Assembly (NCBI GenBank): GCA_014728875.1
Contig: WJKV01000124.1
Location: 1 to 7,205 of the forward strand
DNA from: Candidatus Woesearchaeota archaeon
GTDB taxonomy: Archaea > Nanobdellota > Nanobdellia > Woesearchaeales > WJKV01
Length of the DNA stretch: 7,205 bases
Direction: 5' to 3'
The first letter of the stretch is position 1. Every line of letters begins with the position of its first letter. The notes below the pieces were generated by a model. That model was not told where the DNA came from, did not search any database, and was given only the letters and a program-made list of their open reading frames with translations. Shown here in pieces: positions 1 through 5,488 of the stretch. The translations under genes were made by a program, and so were the position numbers.

Positions 1-8
1 AAAAAAAG
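1..8 (-). terminator. Oligo-T tract downstream of prs
   Basis: On the minus strand, about 35 bases after the prs stop codon, the sequence runs into seven T residues at the window edge, preceded by CTTTC. Archaeal transcription commonly ends at such T-rich stretches without a strong hairpin. Only a weak CTTCC/GGAAG pairing is visible before it. The tract may continue outside the window, so its full length is unknown. Confidence 0.4.
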
Positions 9-43
9 AAAGACTTCCATAGATGGCTTTCTGTTTGGGAAGA

Positions 44-1192
44 TTAAAGACCGTTCAGATCTATCTGTTTGACGTCTTCGCCTTCGACATCGTAGATGTT
101 TATGTCGAGCGCTTCTTTTGCAATCAGTTTTTCTGTCTTGTCGATGAACAGGCTGACGCTGTCTCCTATCTGGTTGCAGTACATGACTTTTGCCATGTCG
201 AACGCCAGGGAAATGACGTCCACCCATCTGCTGTGCTCCTTGAAATAGCCTTTATGTTTCTCAGGAAGACTATCCGTAGTAAGAAGATGCACGCCTGTAG
301 GCGCCAGTTTCTGTTCTGTACTCATGCCTGCTTTTGGACTTAACAGAGGGTGCGTGCAGCAGGCGTACACGATTGCGCCCCTGCTCTTGAGAAAATTGAT
401 AGGAGCGACCATGCTTCCTCCTGTATCAATCATGTCGTCGCACATGATGACGTGCTTGCCTTTGCAGTCCCAGTCAAGGACAAAATTGAATGCTGTCTCA
501 CCATGGGAAGTCCGTTTCTTGTCCAGAACATGATAACGAACGCCCAATAACCGCGCGAGATATTCTGCGCGTTTCGCACTGCCGGCGTCAGGAGATATGA
601 CTGCGACCAGTTCCTTGTCCTTCTGCGCCAGCTGCGCCTTCAGGATGTCGCGATAGTAAGAAGCGAACAGGGGCATTGCCCTTATCTCATCGACAGGACC
701 GTCAAAATGCGCCTGTGCCTGGCGCGCGTGCAGATCAAAAGTGACTATCCGCTTCAGCTTGCCGATGCCGCAGCTTTCCTTCAAAAGATTGAATATCAGT
801 TTTGCACTGATAGCGACCCTGCCGTCGTCTTTCTTGTCCTGCCTCTGATAAGGCACATAAAGCAGATAGTTGGTGATAGAATTCGCGCCTGCCCTATTAA
901 GGGCATCATTTATTATGAACAATTCCATCAAGTCCCTGTTCTTGTCTGCGAAAGTCTGTATAACATGAACATCCTTGTTCCTTATATTCGTCTTAAGCTG
1001 GACAAATAATTCTCCATCATTGTGTTGCTTAATTATTTTGTCAGCCAGAATCAGATTTTTTTTCTTAATGTGCTGAAGAAGCTGTTTGTTTTTCTCATTT
1101 ATGTCGTGGAATTCCTTGTCCGCCCTCTCATGAAATTTCTTCATAAGAACAGAAGCGAACTTGTCTGCAGAACGGCCAGAAACAATAACCAT
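44..1192 (-). CDS. prs: Ribose-phosphate pyrophosphokinase (PRPP synthetase), divergent
   Basis: Transfers pyrophosphate from ATP to ribose 5-phosphate, giving PRPP for nucleotide, histidine and tryptophan synthesis in the cytoplasm. The 382-residue product has the family signatures in order: IVSG at 3-6, NDGE at 58-61, DLMEL at 87-91, YVPYQRQDK at 112-120, DLHARQAQ at 153-160, SPDAGSAKR at 200-208, the flexible-loop KKR at 225-227, and the PRPP-binding segment CDDMIDTGGS at 251-260. A late GDSVSLF (343-349) matches the usual C-terminus. It is longer than typical enzymes (about 290-320 residues). A charged, Lys-rich stretch of roughly 20 extra residues lies between IVSG and NDGE (about 20-55), and about 30 acidic residues follow the normal end. 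ATG 1192 is the first standard start in frame and gives a natural family N-terminus, but a strong ribosome-binding-like site lies about 70 bases further upstream. It is preceded by the SRP RNA gene on the same strand. The assignment is firm; the start is less so. Confidence 0.93.
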   Translation of the reverse strand: MVIVSGRSADKFASVLMKKFHERADKEFHDINEKNKQLLQHIKKKNLILADKIIKQHNDGELFVQLKTNIRNKDVHVIQTFADKNRDLMELFIINDALNRAGANSITNYLLYVPYQRQDKKDDGRVAISAKLIFNLLKESCGIGKLKRIVTFDLHARQAQAHFDGPVDEIRAMPLFASYYRDILKAQLAQKDKELVAVISPDAGSAKRAEYLARLLGVRYHVLDKKRTSHGETAFNFVLDWDCKGKHVIMCDDMIDTGGSMVAPINFLKSRGAIVYACCTHPLLSPKAGMSTEQKLAPTGVHLLTTDSLPEKHKGYFKEHSRWVDVISLAFDMAKVMYCNQIGDSVSLFIDKTEKLIAKEALDINIYDVEGEDVKQIDLNGL

Positions 1193-1252
1193 GTCGCTCA
1201 GATTCCATAAATTCTTCTCATCGAAAGAATCCTTTACGTAATTATTGCTTTC

Positions 1253-1269
1253 TATGATATCAACCCCCT
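1253..1269 (-). promoter_or_regulatory. Strong Shine-Dalgarno-like site upstream of prs
   Basis: The minus strand reads AGGGGGTTGAT from 1269 to 1259. Apart from one A-to-G change and one extra T, this resembles AGGAGGTGAT, the complement of the usual 16S 3' end. No ATG, GTG or TTG in the prs frame follows it closely. The in-frame codons at normal spacing are ATC (1258-1256) and ATA (1255-1253), and the frame stays open through to ATG 1192. It could serve a non-AUG start that adds about 21 residues, or simply be G-rich leader. Confidence 0.4.
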
Positions 1270-1293
1270 TTGTTCAGCAGAAAGTCATAATCA

Positions 1294-1305
1294 TTTATAT
1301 ATTTT
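1294..1305 (-). promoter_or_regulatory. TATA box of prs
   Basis: The minus strand reads AAAATATATAAA, an archaeal TATA-like element centred near 1299-1300, between the oligo-T end of the SRP RNA gene and prs. Initiation about 25 bases downstream would fall near 1274. The transcript would then begin just before the G-rich ribosome-binding-like site at 1264-1269 and lie about 80 bases before ATG 1192. Confidence 0.6.
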
Positions 1306-1315
1306 ATCATAGAAC

Positions 1316-1321
1316 AAAAAA
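1316..1321 (-). terminator. Oligo-T end of the SRP RNA gene
   Basis: Six T residues on the minus strand follow directly after the last base of the helix 1 pairing (GCCTGCCC). This is the expected position and form for termination of an archaeal SRP RNA transcript, and it supports a 3' end near 1322. Confidence 0.6.
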
Positions 1322-1594
1322 GGGCAGGCGCGCCCACTGATTGATAGACCATAACCACATCAGCTACCCTGATTCCTCCTCAGTTCCGCTACCCCATAAG
1401 CACCCATTCCAGAAGTTAGAGCTGCTTCGATCAAGATCTGACTCGATTCCTCCTAAAACGAATCCTATGGGACAGAACCTCAACGTCAGAACCAAGACTG
1501 ACGTGACAACAGTCTACCTCTCAATAGACTTCACCCCGCCATATAGCCCGGTTGCGGTGACAGGAAGGGACTAGCTTCCCGGCAGAGCCTGCCC
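1322..1594 (-). ncRNA. ffs: Archaeal signal recognition particle RNA (7S RNA)
   Basis: RNA scaffold of the signal recognition particle, which binds SRP54 and targets ribosomes making membrane or secreted proteins. Reading the minus strand, the 5' GGGCAGGC (1594-1587) pairs perfectly with the 3' GCCTGCCC (1329-1322), the helix 1 that closes archaeal SRP RNAs. The Alu-domain signature follows: GCTAG, then CCTGTCACCG and ACCGGGCTATATGGCGGGG, matching the archaeal pattern CCUGUAACCG...AUAUGCCGGGG. A 7-bp hairpin ACGTCAG/CTGACGT is a likely helix 6. The SRP54-binding helix 8 is recognisable as GAGTCAG, a 10-base distal part, then AAGCAGCTC, with the conserved CAG and AAGCA sides of the internal loop. 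The length of about 273 bases is near the usual ~300. Both S-domain hairpin tips differ from the common GNAR tetraloops. The strand is fixed by the helix 8 motif; the exact ends are inferred from the terminal pairing. Confidence 0.9.
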
Positions 1595-1616
1595 AAACCC
1601 CCCAAATAGAAAACAG

Positions 1617-1624
1617 TTTATAAA
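1617..1624 (-). promoter_or_regulatory. TATA box of the SRP RNA gene
   Basis: TTTATAAA lies in the minus-strand context CCTTTATAAACTG, centred about 26 bases before the predicted RNA 5' end at 1594. That is standard archaeal TATA-to-start spacing. The G-run between box and RNA (GGGGGGTTT) leaves some doubt about the exact first base. Confidence 0.65.
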
Positions 1625-1677
1625 GGTTTAGGTGTGATAAGGCCTAGACTATAATCTATAAAGCTGCGCTTGGTGCC

Positions 1678-1749
1678 ATGCCTAGAAGTAATCGTCCCAT
1701 GTCAGAGATTAGAAAAGAATATAAAATAAATAGCAATTCACTACCCTGA
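1678..1749 (+). CDS. Possible 23-residue micro-ORF upstream of the MBL gene
   Basis: A short frame, starting MPRSNRPMSE, runs to a TGA that overlaps the next gene's ATG as TGATG, a typical translational-coupling junction. A TATA-like TCTATAAAG at 1655-1663 lies about 20 bases before its ATG. Against it, the frame is very short, I recognise no family, and a better-placed TATA-like box at 1719-1730 lies inside it and would give a separate leaderless MBL message. Probably chance, listed because of the overlap. Confidence 0.15.
   Translation: MPRSNRPMSEIRKEYKINSNSLP
1719..1730 (+). promoter_or_regulatory. TATA box of the MBL-fold gene, leaderless start
   Basis: ATATAAAATAAA preceded by the purine-rich AGAAAAGA (possible BRE) is centred about 25 bases before ATG 1749. 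No Shine-Dalgarno sequence precedes that ATG. Together these suggest a leaderless message whose first bases are at or next to the start codon. Confidence 0.6.
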
Positions 1750-2540
1750 TGGAAGACAGAATAATATTCTTGGGCACTGGCGGAGACCATTTTGTTACAG
1801 GAAAGCAGATACTTGGAAGCGGAGGCATAATCCTGAGAACAGAAGGCATGCAGTTTCATCTGGATCCCGGGCCAGGGGCGTTGACAGCTGCAAAACAGAA
1901 CAATATCCATCCAAGAGAAACGACTGCCATACTGGTGAGCCACGCCCATATAGGGCATTGCAGTGACGTTAATGCACTGATCAGTGCTGCGACCTATGCA
2001 GGATTCGACAGGCAGAGCGTCCTGATAGCGAACAAGACATTGGTTGATGACAGGGAAAGCAACAAGCCGTTGCTGACAGACTTCCATAGGGAATGCGTGG
2101 AAAGGGTCATTGTCGTTATAGAAGGAAACAAAGTGGGCATCAACGACATACAGATAGACGCGCTGAAAACAGTGCATCATGACCCGAACGGAATAGGCTT
2201 CAAGTTCACCTGCCCGAAATTCACTGTAGTTTATACAGGAGATACTGAATATTTCCCAGAGATGGAAGAATTGTATAAAGGAAGCGACATGCTCATCTTC
2301 AATATGCAGGAACCTTTCGAAAGAAAAGAAAAAGGGCATCTTAGTCCAGAGGATGTGATCAAGGTCATGAAAGCGGTCAAGCCAAAGGTTGCAGTCGTCA
2401 CGCATTTCGGCAATAAGCTACTGGCTGACGATCCATTAGAGACTGCAAGAGAAATACAAAGACAGACAGGAATCCAGACAATAGTCCCAAGAGACGGAAC
2501 ACAATTGAATCCTGTCAGCTATAAATATGCTACGATGTAA
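1749..2540 (+). CDS. Metallo-beta-lactamase-fold hydrolase, atypical metal site
   Basis: A 263-residue protein of the metallo-beta-lactamase fold, a large superfamily of metal-dependent hydrolases acting on phosphodiesters, thioesters and other substrates; the substrate here cannot be read from sequence. An N-terminal FLGTGG (7-12) and HLDPGPG (37-43) form the usual first strands. The main metal motif is SHAHIGHCSD (64-73): His65, His67 and His70 are present, but the Asp of HxHxDH is Gly69. Later ligands are visible as HH at 143-144, Asp165 in YTGDTEY, and His219 in THFG. GHLSPEDV (196-203) resembles conserved segments of RNase Z/UlaG-like members. No signal peptide or membrane segment is seen. 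The gene stands alone on the plus strand and converges on nac. The fold is firm; activity is uncertain because of Gly69. Confidence 0.88.
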   Translation: MEDRIIFLGTGGDHFVTGKQILGSGGIILRTEGMQFHLDPGPGALTAAKQNNIHPRETTAILVSHAHIGHCSDVNALISAATYAGFDRQSVLIANKTLVDDRESNKPLLTDFHRECVERVIVVIEGNKVGINDIQIDALKTVHHDPNGIGFKFTCPKFTVVYTGDTEYFPEMEELYKGSDMLIFNMQEPFERKEKGHLSPEDVIKVMKAVKPKVAVVTHFGNKLLADDPLETAREIQRQTGIQTIVPRDGTQLNPVSYKYATM

Positions 2541-2550
2541 TAGATAGAAC

Positions 2551-2565
2551 AAAGAATTATTCTTT
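2551..2565. terminator. Small symmetric hairpin between convergent genes
   Basis: AAAGAA, TTA, TTCTTT forms a 6-bp perfect inverted repeat with a three-base loop, and the loop is the nac stop codon. On the plus strand it runs into CTTTTTCCTTCTTC, a plausible T-rich end for the MBL message. On the minus strand TTCTTTGTTCT follows. The stem is A/T-rich and weak, so T-richness is probably the main signal. Confidence 0.35.
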
Positions 2566-2904
2566 TTCCTTCTTCAAGTCCATGATTGCCTGTGCGAGAT
2601 CTCCGCCGGATTTCTTCAATGCTTCTTCTGCTTTTTCTTTTGAGACTCCTGTCTGCTCGACCACTGTATTTATGTCGTCTTCAGGGATCTGCAGCTCCTC
2701 TTTCAATTCTCTTATCACCGGCTTGCCTACTACCTGATATGTCTCCTGGCCCATGACATTAACCTTGCTTACCTGCGGAGATTCAAACAGATATTCCTGG
2801 TCAGCTGTCCTGATGATGACCAGTTCTGCAGGAATGTCTACCTGCTGCATTCCCATTCTCTTCATCATCTGCTGCATTTTCCGGGGATTCATTCCAGGCA
2901 TCAT
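2557..2904 (-). CDS. nac: Nascent polypeptide-associated complex protein (archaeal NAC, alpha type)
   Basis: A ribosome-associated chaperone that binds new chains at the tunnel exit; archaeal NAC acts as a homodimer. The 115-residue product has the expected parts: a methionine-rich, basic N-terminus (MMPGMNPRKM then QQMMKRMGM) for ribosome contact, a NAC domain over about 21-62 containing ELVII, YLFESPQVSKVNVMGQETY and VVGKP, a short acidic linker, and a UBA domain over about 74-112 (IPEDDI, VVEQTGVSKEKAEEAL, GDLAQAIMDL). The length is normal for the archaeal family. The start lies two bases after the sec61-beta stop, so the two are surely co-transcribed and probably translationally coupled. 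A start at Met2 is equally possible. The stop codon lies in the loop of a small hairpin facing the convergent MBL gene. Confidence 0.95.
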   Translation of the reverse strand: MMPGMNPRKMQQMMKRMGMQQVDIPAELVIIRTADQEYLFESPQVSKVNVMGQETYQVVGKPVIRELKEELQIPEDDINTVVEQTGVSKEKAEEALKKSGGDLAQAIMDLKKEKE

Positions 2905-2906
2905 TT

Positions 2907-3083
2907 TTAACTAAATATTATTGGTCCTATAAATAGGTGTAGAAGTATAATAAAGATCGCTATCACGATTATGAATGCAATCGCAGTGCCGGGCTTTATT
3001 TCCAGCTTGCTCTTTGTCTCGTCAAAATAACGGGTTATACCCCCCATACCGCTCGGCAGCCGTATTCTGCTGTCTTTTGCCAT
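2907..3083 (-). CDS. secG: Preprotein translocase subunit Sec61-beta (SecG)
   Basis: The small tail-anchored subunit of the SecYEG/Sec61 channel. The 58-residue reading frame begins MAKDSRIRLPSGMGG and continues with RYFDE at 19-23, the conserved archaeal cytosolic segment. KPGTA (30-34) leads into one membrane helix over about 35-56 (IAFIIVIAIFIILLHLFIG), ending only two residues before the C-terminus. This layout and the LPSG...RYFDE signature are characteristic of archaeal Sec61-beta, and the length is normal. GAGG-type ribosome-binding sequence (AGAGGATAAT) sits five bases before the ATG. It is the first gene of a two-gene unit with nac. The upstream nuclease gene ends 44 bases before it on the same strand. 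Confidence 0.93.
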   Translation of the reverse strand: MAKDSRIRLPSGMGGITRYFDETKSKLEIKPGTAIAFIIVIAIFIILLHLFIGPIIFS

Positions 3084-3088
3084 ATTAT

Positions 3089-3117
3089 CCTCTTAAATCC
3101 TATGTTTGATATTTAAA
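3089..3117 (-). promoter_or_regulatory. TATA-like box and ribosome-binding site of secG-nac
   Basis: In the 44-base gap, the minus strand carries TTTAAATA (3117-3110) and GAGG (3092-3089). The box is centred about 30 bases before ATG 3083, so a start 25 bases downstream would fall near 3088 and exclude the GAGG. Either initiation is nearer the box, or the GAGG serves messages reading through from the upstream nuclease gene. Confidence 0.45.
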
Positions 3118-3127
3118 GGTTGCGGTG

Positions 3128-4372
3128 CTAATGCTTGTGCGGCTTGCTTTTGAACAGCCTGCCAAAATTTATCCAGTCTGTCCTGTTAGGAAGAGCAAGT
3201 CTTACATTTGGCATAAATAAATCATGCAGTATCAAACCTTCTCTGGGCAGTTTCTGCAGAAGGCATTCTTCCCTGTACTGCTCTTCCAGACCCAGACAGA
3301 TGTGCCTGTTGAAGCAGGGATAAGCATCTTTTTTATGCGTACCAAGACAAACGCCGTGTTGGTCCATATATTGGATTAATCTTATTAAATCTTCTGGGTT
3401 GTGTGCAAGAACTTTCTCTATGCTGTGATTCTCCCTCAATGTCTCTCGTAATCTTGTCAGTTCTGGATCATTTTCATGTATGACTGTTATGTGATACGGC
3501 TGCTGTCTTTTTTTATCTGCCTTGTCAGGCGGATACGGCCTTTTGATCGTCATAAGATACATAGGATATTCGAATGGAAACTTATTTCTGCCTTGTTTGC
3601 TGTTATACTGCAAAACAGATAATGCATAAGTCAACAATTGAAGGACGACTCCCGGACTTTCGTACTTGCCTCTAACTTTTCTCTTGAAATCAGCGATAAC
3701 AAGATGATCGCCCATCTTCAAAATCGCGTCTGCATGGCCTCTGACAGTGACCCAATTCTCGCCTATCTTGAATCTGTAGTCGAGCTCTCTCTCGCAATAT
3801 TCTTCTCTTCTTGCTGGCGCTTCCAGACCAACAATCTCCTCCAGCATCTTGCAGAAATTATGAACAAAATGAATGCTTCTGTCTTCTGGCTGTGTATTAG
3901 AAATATGATGCGTTATGTTTCCGCTAATCGTCATGTCAAACTCAGGGAACAGGTTCTTGTAGTCTTCTCTTAATTTGCCGCAAACCCTCTGCACATGACA
4001 TTTGGTTGGCGATGAAGGAGCGCTACCTCTTAATTGAAAGAATTCTGACTGCAGAAAATCAGGCATCGGAAACGGCTGTATTTTATCTTTTCCTTTTGCA
4101 AGCTTCCAAGAACCTACTCTATATCCGTCCCTGCTGACAACATCATTGTCTATCCCGCTGTTCAAATTGATAAGATGGGCTTCTATGCCTGCGCAGCTCC
4201 AGCCCTGTTCCAAAAGATCCGCTCTCCAGATATCAACCTGTTCCTGGTCCAATGTCTGCAGATAATCAAACATGCACATTCCTTCTGGCTTGTCGTCGTA
4301 TTCACATCTGGTCGCGAACTGCGGACACAAGATCCTGTCTTCTTCCGGGCATGTATAGTCTGTCAGTCTCAT
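3128..4372 (-). CDS. PD-(D/E)XK (RecB/Cas4-like) nuclease with cysteine clusters
   Basis: A 414-residue protein whose middle carries the PD-(D/E)XK nuclease core: acidic ERELDYRF around 194-201, GHADAIL at 212-218 (Asp215 fits motif II), ADFKRK at 227-232 (Asp228-x-Lys230 fits motif III), and QLLTYAL at 245-251, the QxxxY helix of RecB, AddB and Cas4 nucleases. Members cut DNA, often as exonucleases in repair or CRISPR adaptation. Cysteines cluster on both sides of the core: 8, 16, 23, 33 at the N-terminus and 342, 353, 359, 370 near the C-terminus. This recalls the split iron-sulfur ligands of Cas4, AddB and Dna2, though the spacing differs from their usual Cx2Cx5C; a zinc site is also possible. 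Neither a helicase domain nor a CRISPR array is nearby. The start overlaps the preceding gene's stop as ATGA, with GGAG eight bases ahead, so translation is probably coupled. The nuclease fold is likely; substrate and role are unknown. Confidence 0.8.
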   Translation of the reverse strand: MRLTDYTCPEEDRILCPQFATRCEYDDKPEGMCMFDYLQTLDQEQVDIWRADLLEQGWSCAGIEAHLINLNSGIDNDVVSRDGYRVGSWKLAKGKDKIQPFPMPDFLQSEFFQLRGSAPSSPTKCHVQRVCGKLREDYKNLFPEFDMTISGNITHHISNTQPEDRSIHFVHNFCKMLEEIVGLEAPARREEYCERELDYRFKIGENWVTVRGHADAILKMGDHLVIADFKRKVRGKYESPGVVLQLLTYALSVLQYNSKQGRNKFPFEYPMYLMTIKRPYPPDKADKKRQQPYHITVIHENDPELTRLRETLRENHSIEKVLAHNPEDLIRLIQYMDQHGVCLGTHKKDAYPCFNRHICLGLEEQYREECLLQKLPREGLILHDLFMPNVRLALPNRTDWINFGRLFKSKPHKH

Positions 4373-5451
4373 TCTAGATGCTCCAAGCTTCTTACTGGTA
4401 TTTTTCCGCGCAATCTGTTATGCACTCTTGTTGCGAAACGGCTGACTGCAACAGATTCACATTCCCTCATCATTGGCCGGCTGCCTTCTGCATAAATCGG
4501 CCAGACAGTAACTGCTGCACGAACATTATAGAATTTCTGTGCATATGCGCACGCGTGCTGGATTATTTTTTGAGCATAACTGTTCTCGCCTGCATAGACA
4601 TCCAACTGCTTGACAGGATCTCCATTTCTATCATTTTCTGTCGGAAAATCCAGTTTTGCAATAAGATACGCGAACATCATCGCTGTGAAATGGCGATTGA
4701 AATCAACACTGTCCTTTATCAGCTTTTTGTGCTGTGCAGGATCCTTGTCCTTAGGATACTCTGCAAACTTCTGCGCAAGCTTTGTATCATACAATTTAAG
4801 ATGAAACTGGGAAAAACCCTGTTTTTCCAGTCTTTCGTTAGGGAATCTTTCTACCTCTCCCAGGCCGCACCTTTCCATCAGTTCCCTGAAATTGCTTATG
4901 TCTCTTATCTTGTCCCTGAAAACATGCTGGAACTTAGGGCCTGTCTGTTCATAGCTGAGCATTGTAAATACAGGACAGACAGGAATCAAGGCAAATTCAT
5001 TCAAATCAACATCAAGAACTATCTTCTCGAGCTTGTTAAGCATCAGGTCTGCCAGTCTTGACCTGTTGTTGAAAAAATCATAGCCCAGTAAAGCAGGTTC
5101 GCTGTCGCTGTTGTCGACAGAGACAGCTGTTGTGAACATGATGTATTTTCTTTTTAAAAACGACTGCAGTTCGTTTTCCTTTTCTTTCTCTTCTTCTGCA
5201 CGCGCGAATTCTGAAACAACATCTTCATGAAAATCCCGATATCCTTTAACACCGCTGGCAATCATAGGATGCTGGCGAAGCAAATCTATCGCATGCATAA
5301 GCATATCAAGATGTTTTTTTGCCCTGTGTATTTTAAGACGATTCTCATCAAGAAGCTCAAGAATATTTTCCGGCAAAAAAGGACTGATTGTGTACCACAA
5401 TCTGCCAATCTTCAAAGGATCTGATAACACCCTGCCTGAATGAACTGCCAT
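4369..5451 (-). CDS. Unrecognised 360-residue protein coupled to the nuclease
   Basis: I do not recognise a family. The protein is soluble-looking, with no signal peptide or clear membrane helix. It has a helical N-terminal part (about 25-65), a highly charged probable coiled coil (about 74-102, with EEEKEKENE), a middle mixed region with hydrophobic strands such as KIVLDVDL and FALIPVCPVF (143-162), and a C-terminal region with LDVYAGENSYAQKI (283-296), VRAAVTVWPIYAEG (310-323) and MRECESVAVSRF (328-339). The last segments look strand-rich and could be a folded enzymatic or nucleic-acid-binding domain, but no catalytic motif is certain. Its TGA overlaps the nuclease ATG by four bases, and its start lies 37 bases from the divergent PolB-like gene. 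ATG 5451 has no Shine-Dalgarno sequence but a TATA-like box about 25 bases upstream, suggesting leaderless expression. Partnership with the nuclease is inferred from coupling alone. Confidence 0.85.
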   Translation of the reverse strand: MAVHSGRVLSDPLKIGRLWYTISPFLPENILELLDENRLKIHRAKKHLDMLMHAIDLLRQHPMIASGVKGYRDFHEDVVSEFARAEEEKEKENELQSFLKRKYIMFTTAVSVDNSDSEPALLGYDFFNNRSRLADLMLNKLEKIVLDVDLNEFALIPVCPVFTMLSYEQTGPKFQHVFRDKIRDISNFRELMERCGLGEVERFPNERLEKQGFSQFHLKLYDTKLAQKFAEYPKDKDPAQHKKLIKDSVDFNRHFTAMMFAYLIAKLDFPTENDRNGDPVKQLDVYAGENSYAQKIIQHACAYAQKFYNVRAAVTVWPIYAEGSRPMMRECESVAVSRFATRVHNRLRGKIPVRSLEHLE

Positions 5452-5480
5452 ATATAAACCTGATAGAAGATTATTTAAAT
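5449..5480. promoter_or_regulatory. Compact divergent promoter with palindromic TATA-like box
   Basis: The 37-base gap holds ATTTAAAT (5473-5480), a perfect palindrome. Its centre is about 25 bases from ATG 5451 on the minus strand and about 27 bases from the second in-frame ATG (5504) of the plus-strand gene, fitting leaderless starts in both directions. A second element, CATATATAAACC (5449-5460), overlaps the minus-strand start codon. It would place a plus-strand start near 5480, giving a short leader before ATG 5489. Confidence 0.5.
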
Positions 5481-5488
5481 TACTTACT

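Noticed and set aside
1341..1574. 77-codon plus-strand frame in the gap before the MBL gene
   Set aside because: It falls wholly within the SRP RNA gene on the opposite strand, whose paired ends and helix 8 motif explain the sequence.
1322..1594. RNase P RNA as an alternative identity for the structured RNA
   Set aside because: The GGAAGCTAGTCC stretch briefly recalls an RNase P core motif, but the Alu-domain ACCG...TATATGGCGGGG pattern and the helix 8 CAG/AAGCAG signature fit SRP RNA and not RNase P.
1656..2405. Long open frame on the minus strand opposite the MBL gene
   Set aside because: No family motif or plausible domain, and it lies fully antisense to a gene with clear MBL motifs. It is a frame shadow.
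3128..4372. Cas4 and a CRISPR locus
   Set aside because: The nuclease shares the RecB/Cas4 core, but there are no repeats, spacers or other cas genes in the window and its cysteine spacing is not typical of Cas4.
4378..5061. 227-codon plus-strand frame opposite the unassigned gene
   Set aside because: Cysteine- and isoleucine-rich shadow translation with no promoter or ribosome-binding site. The minus frame is longer, reaches a promoter and couples to the nuclease.
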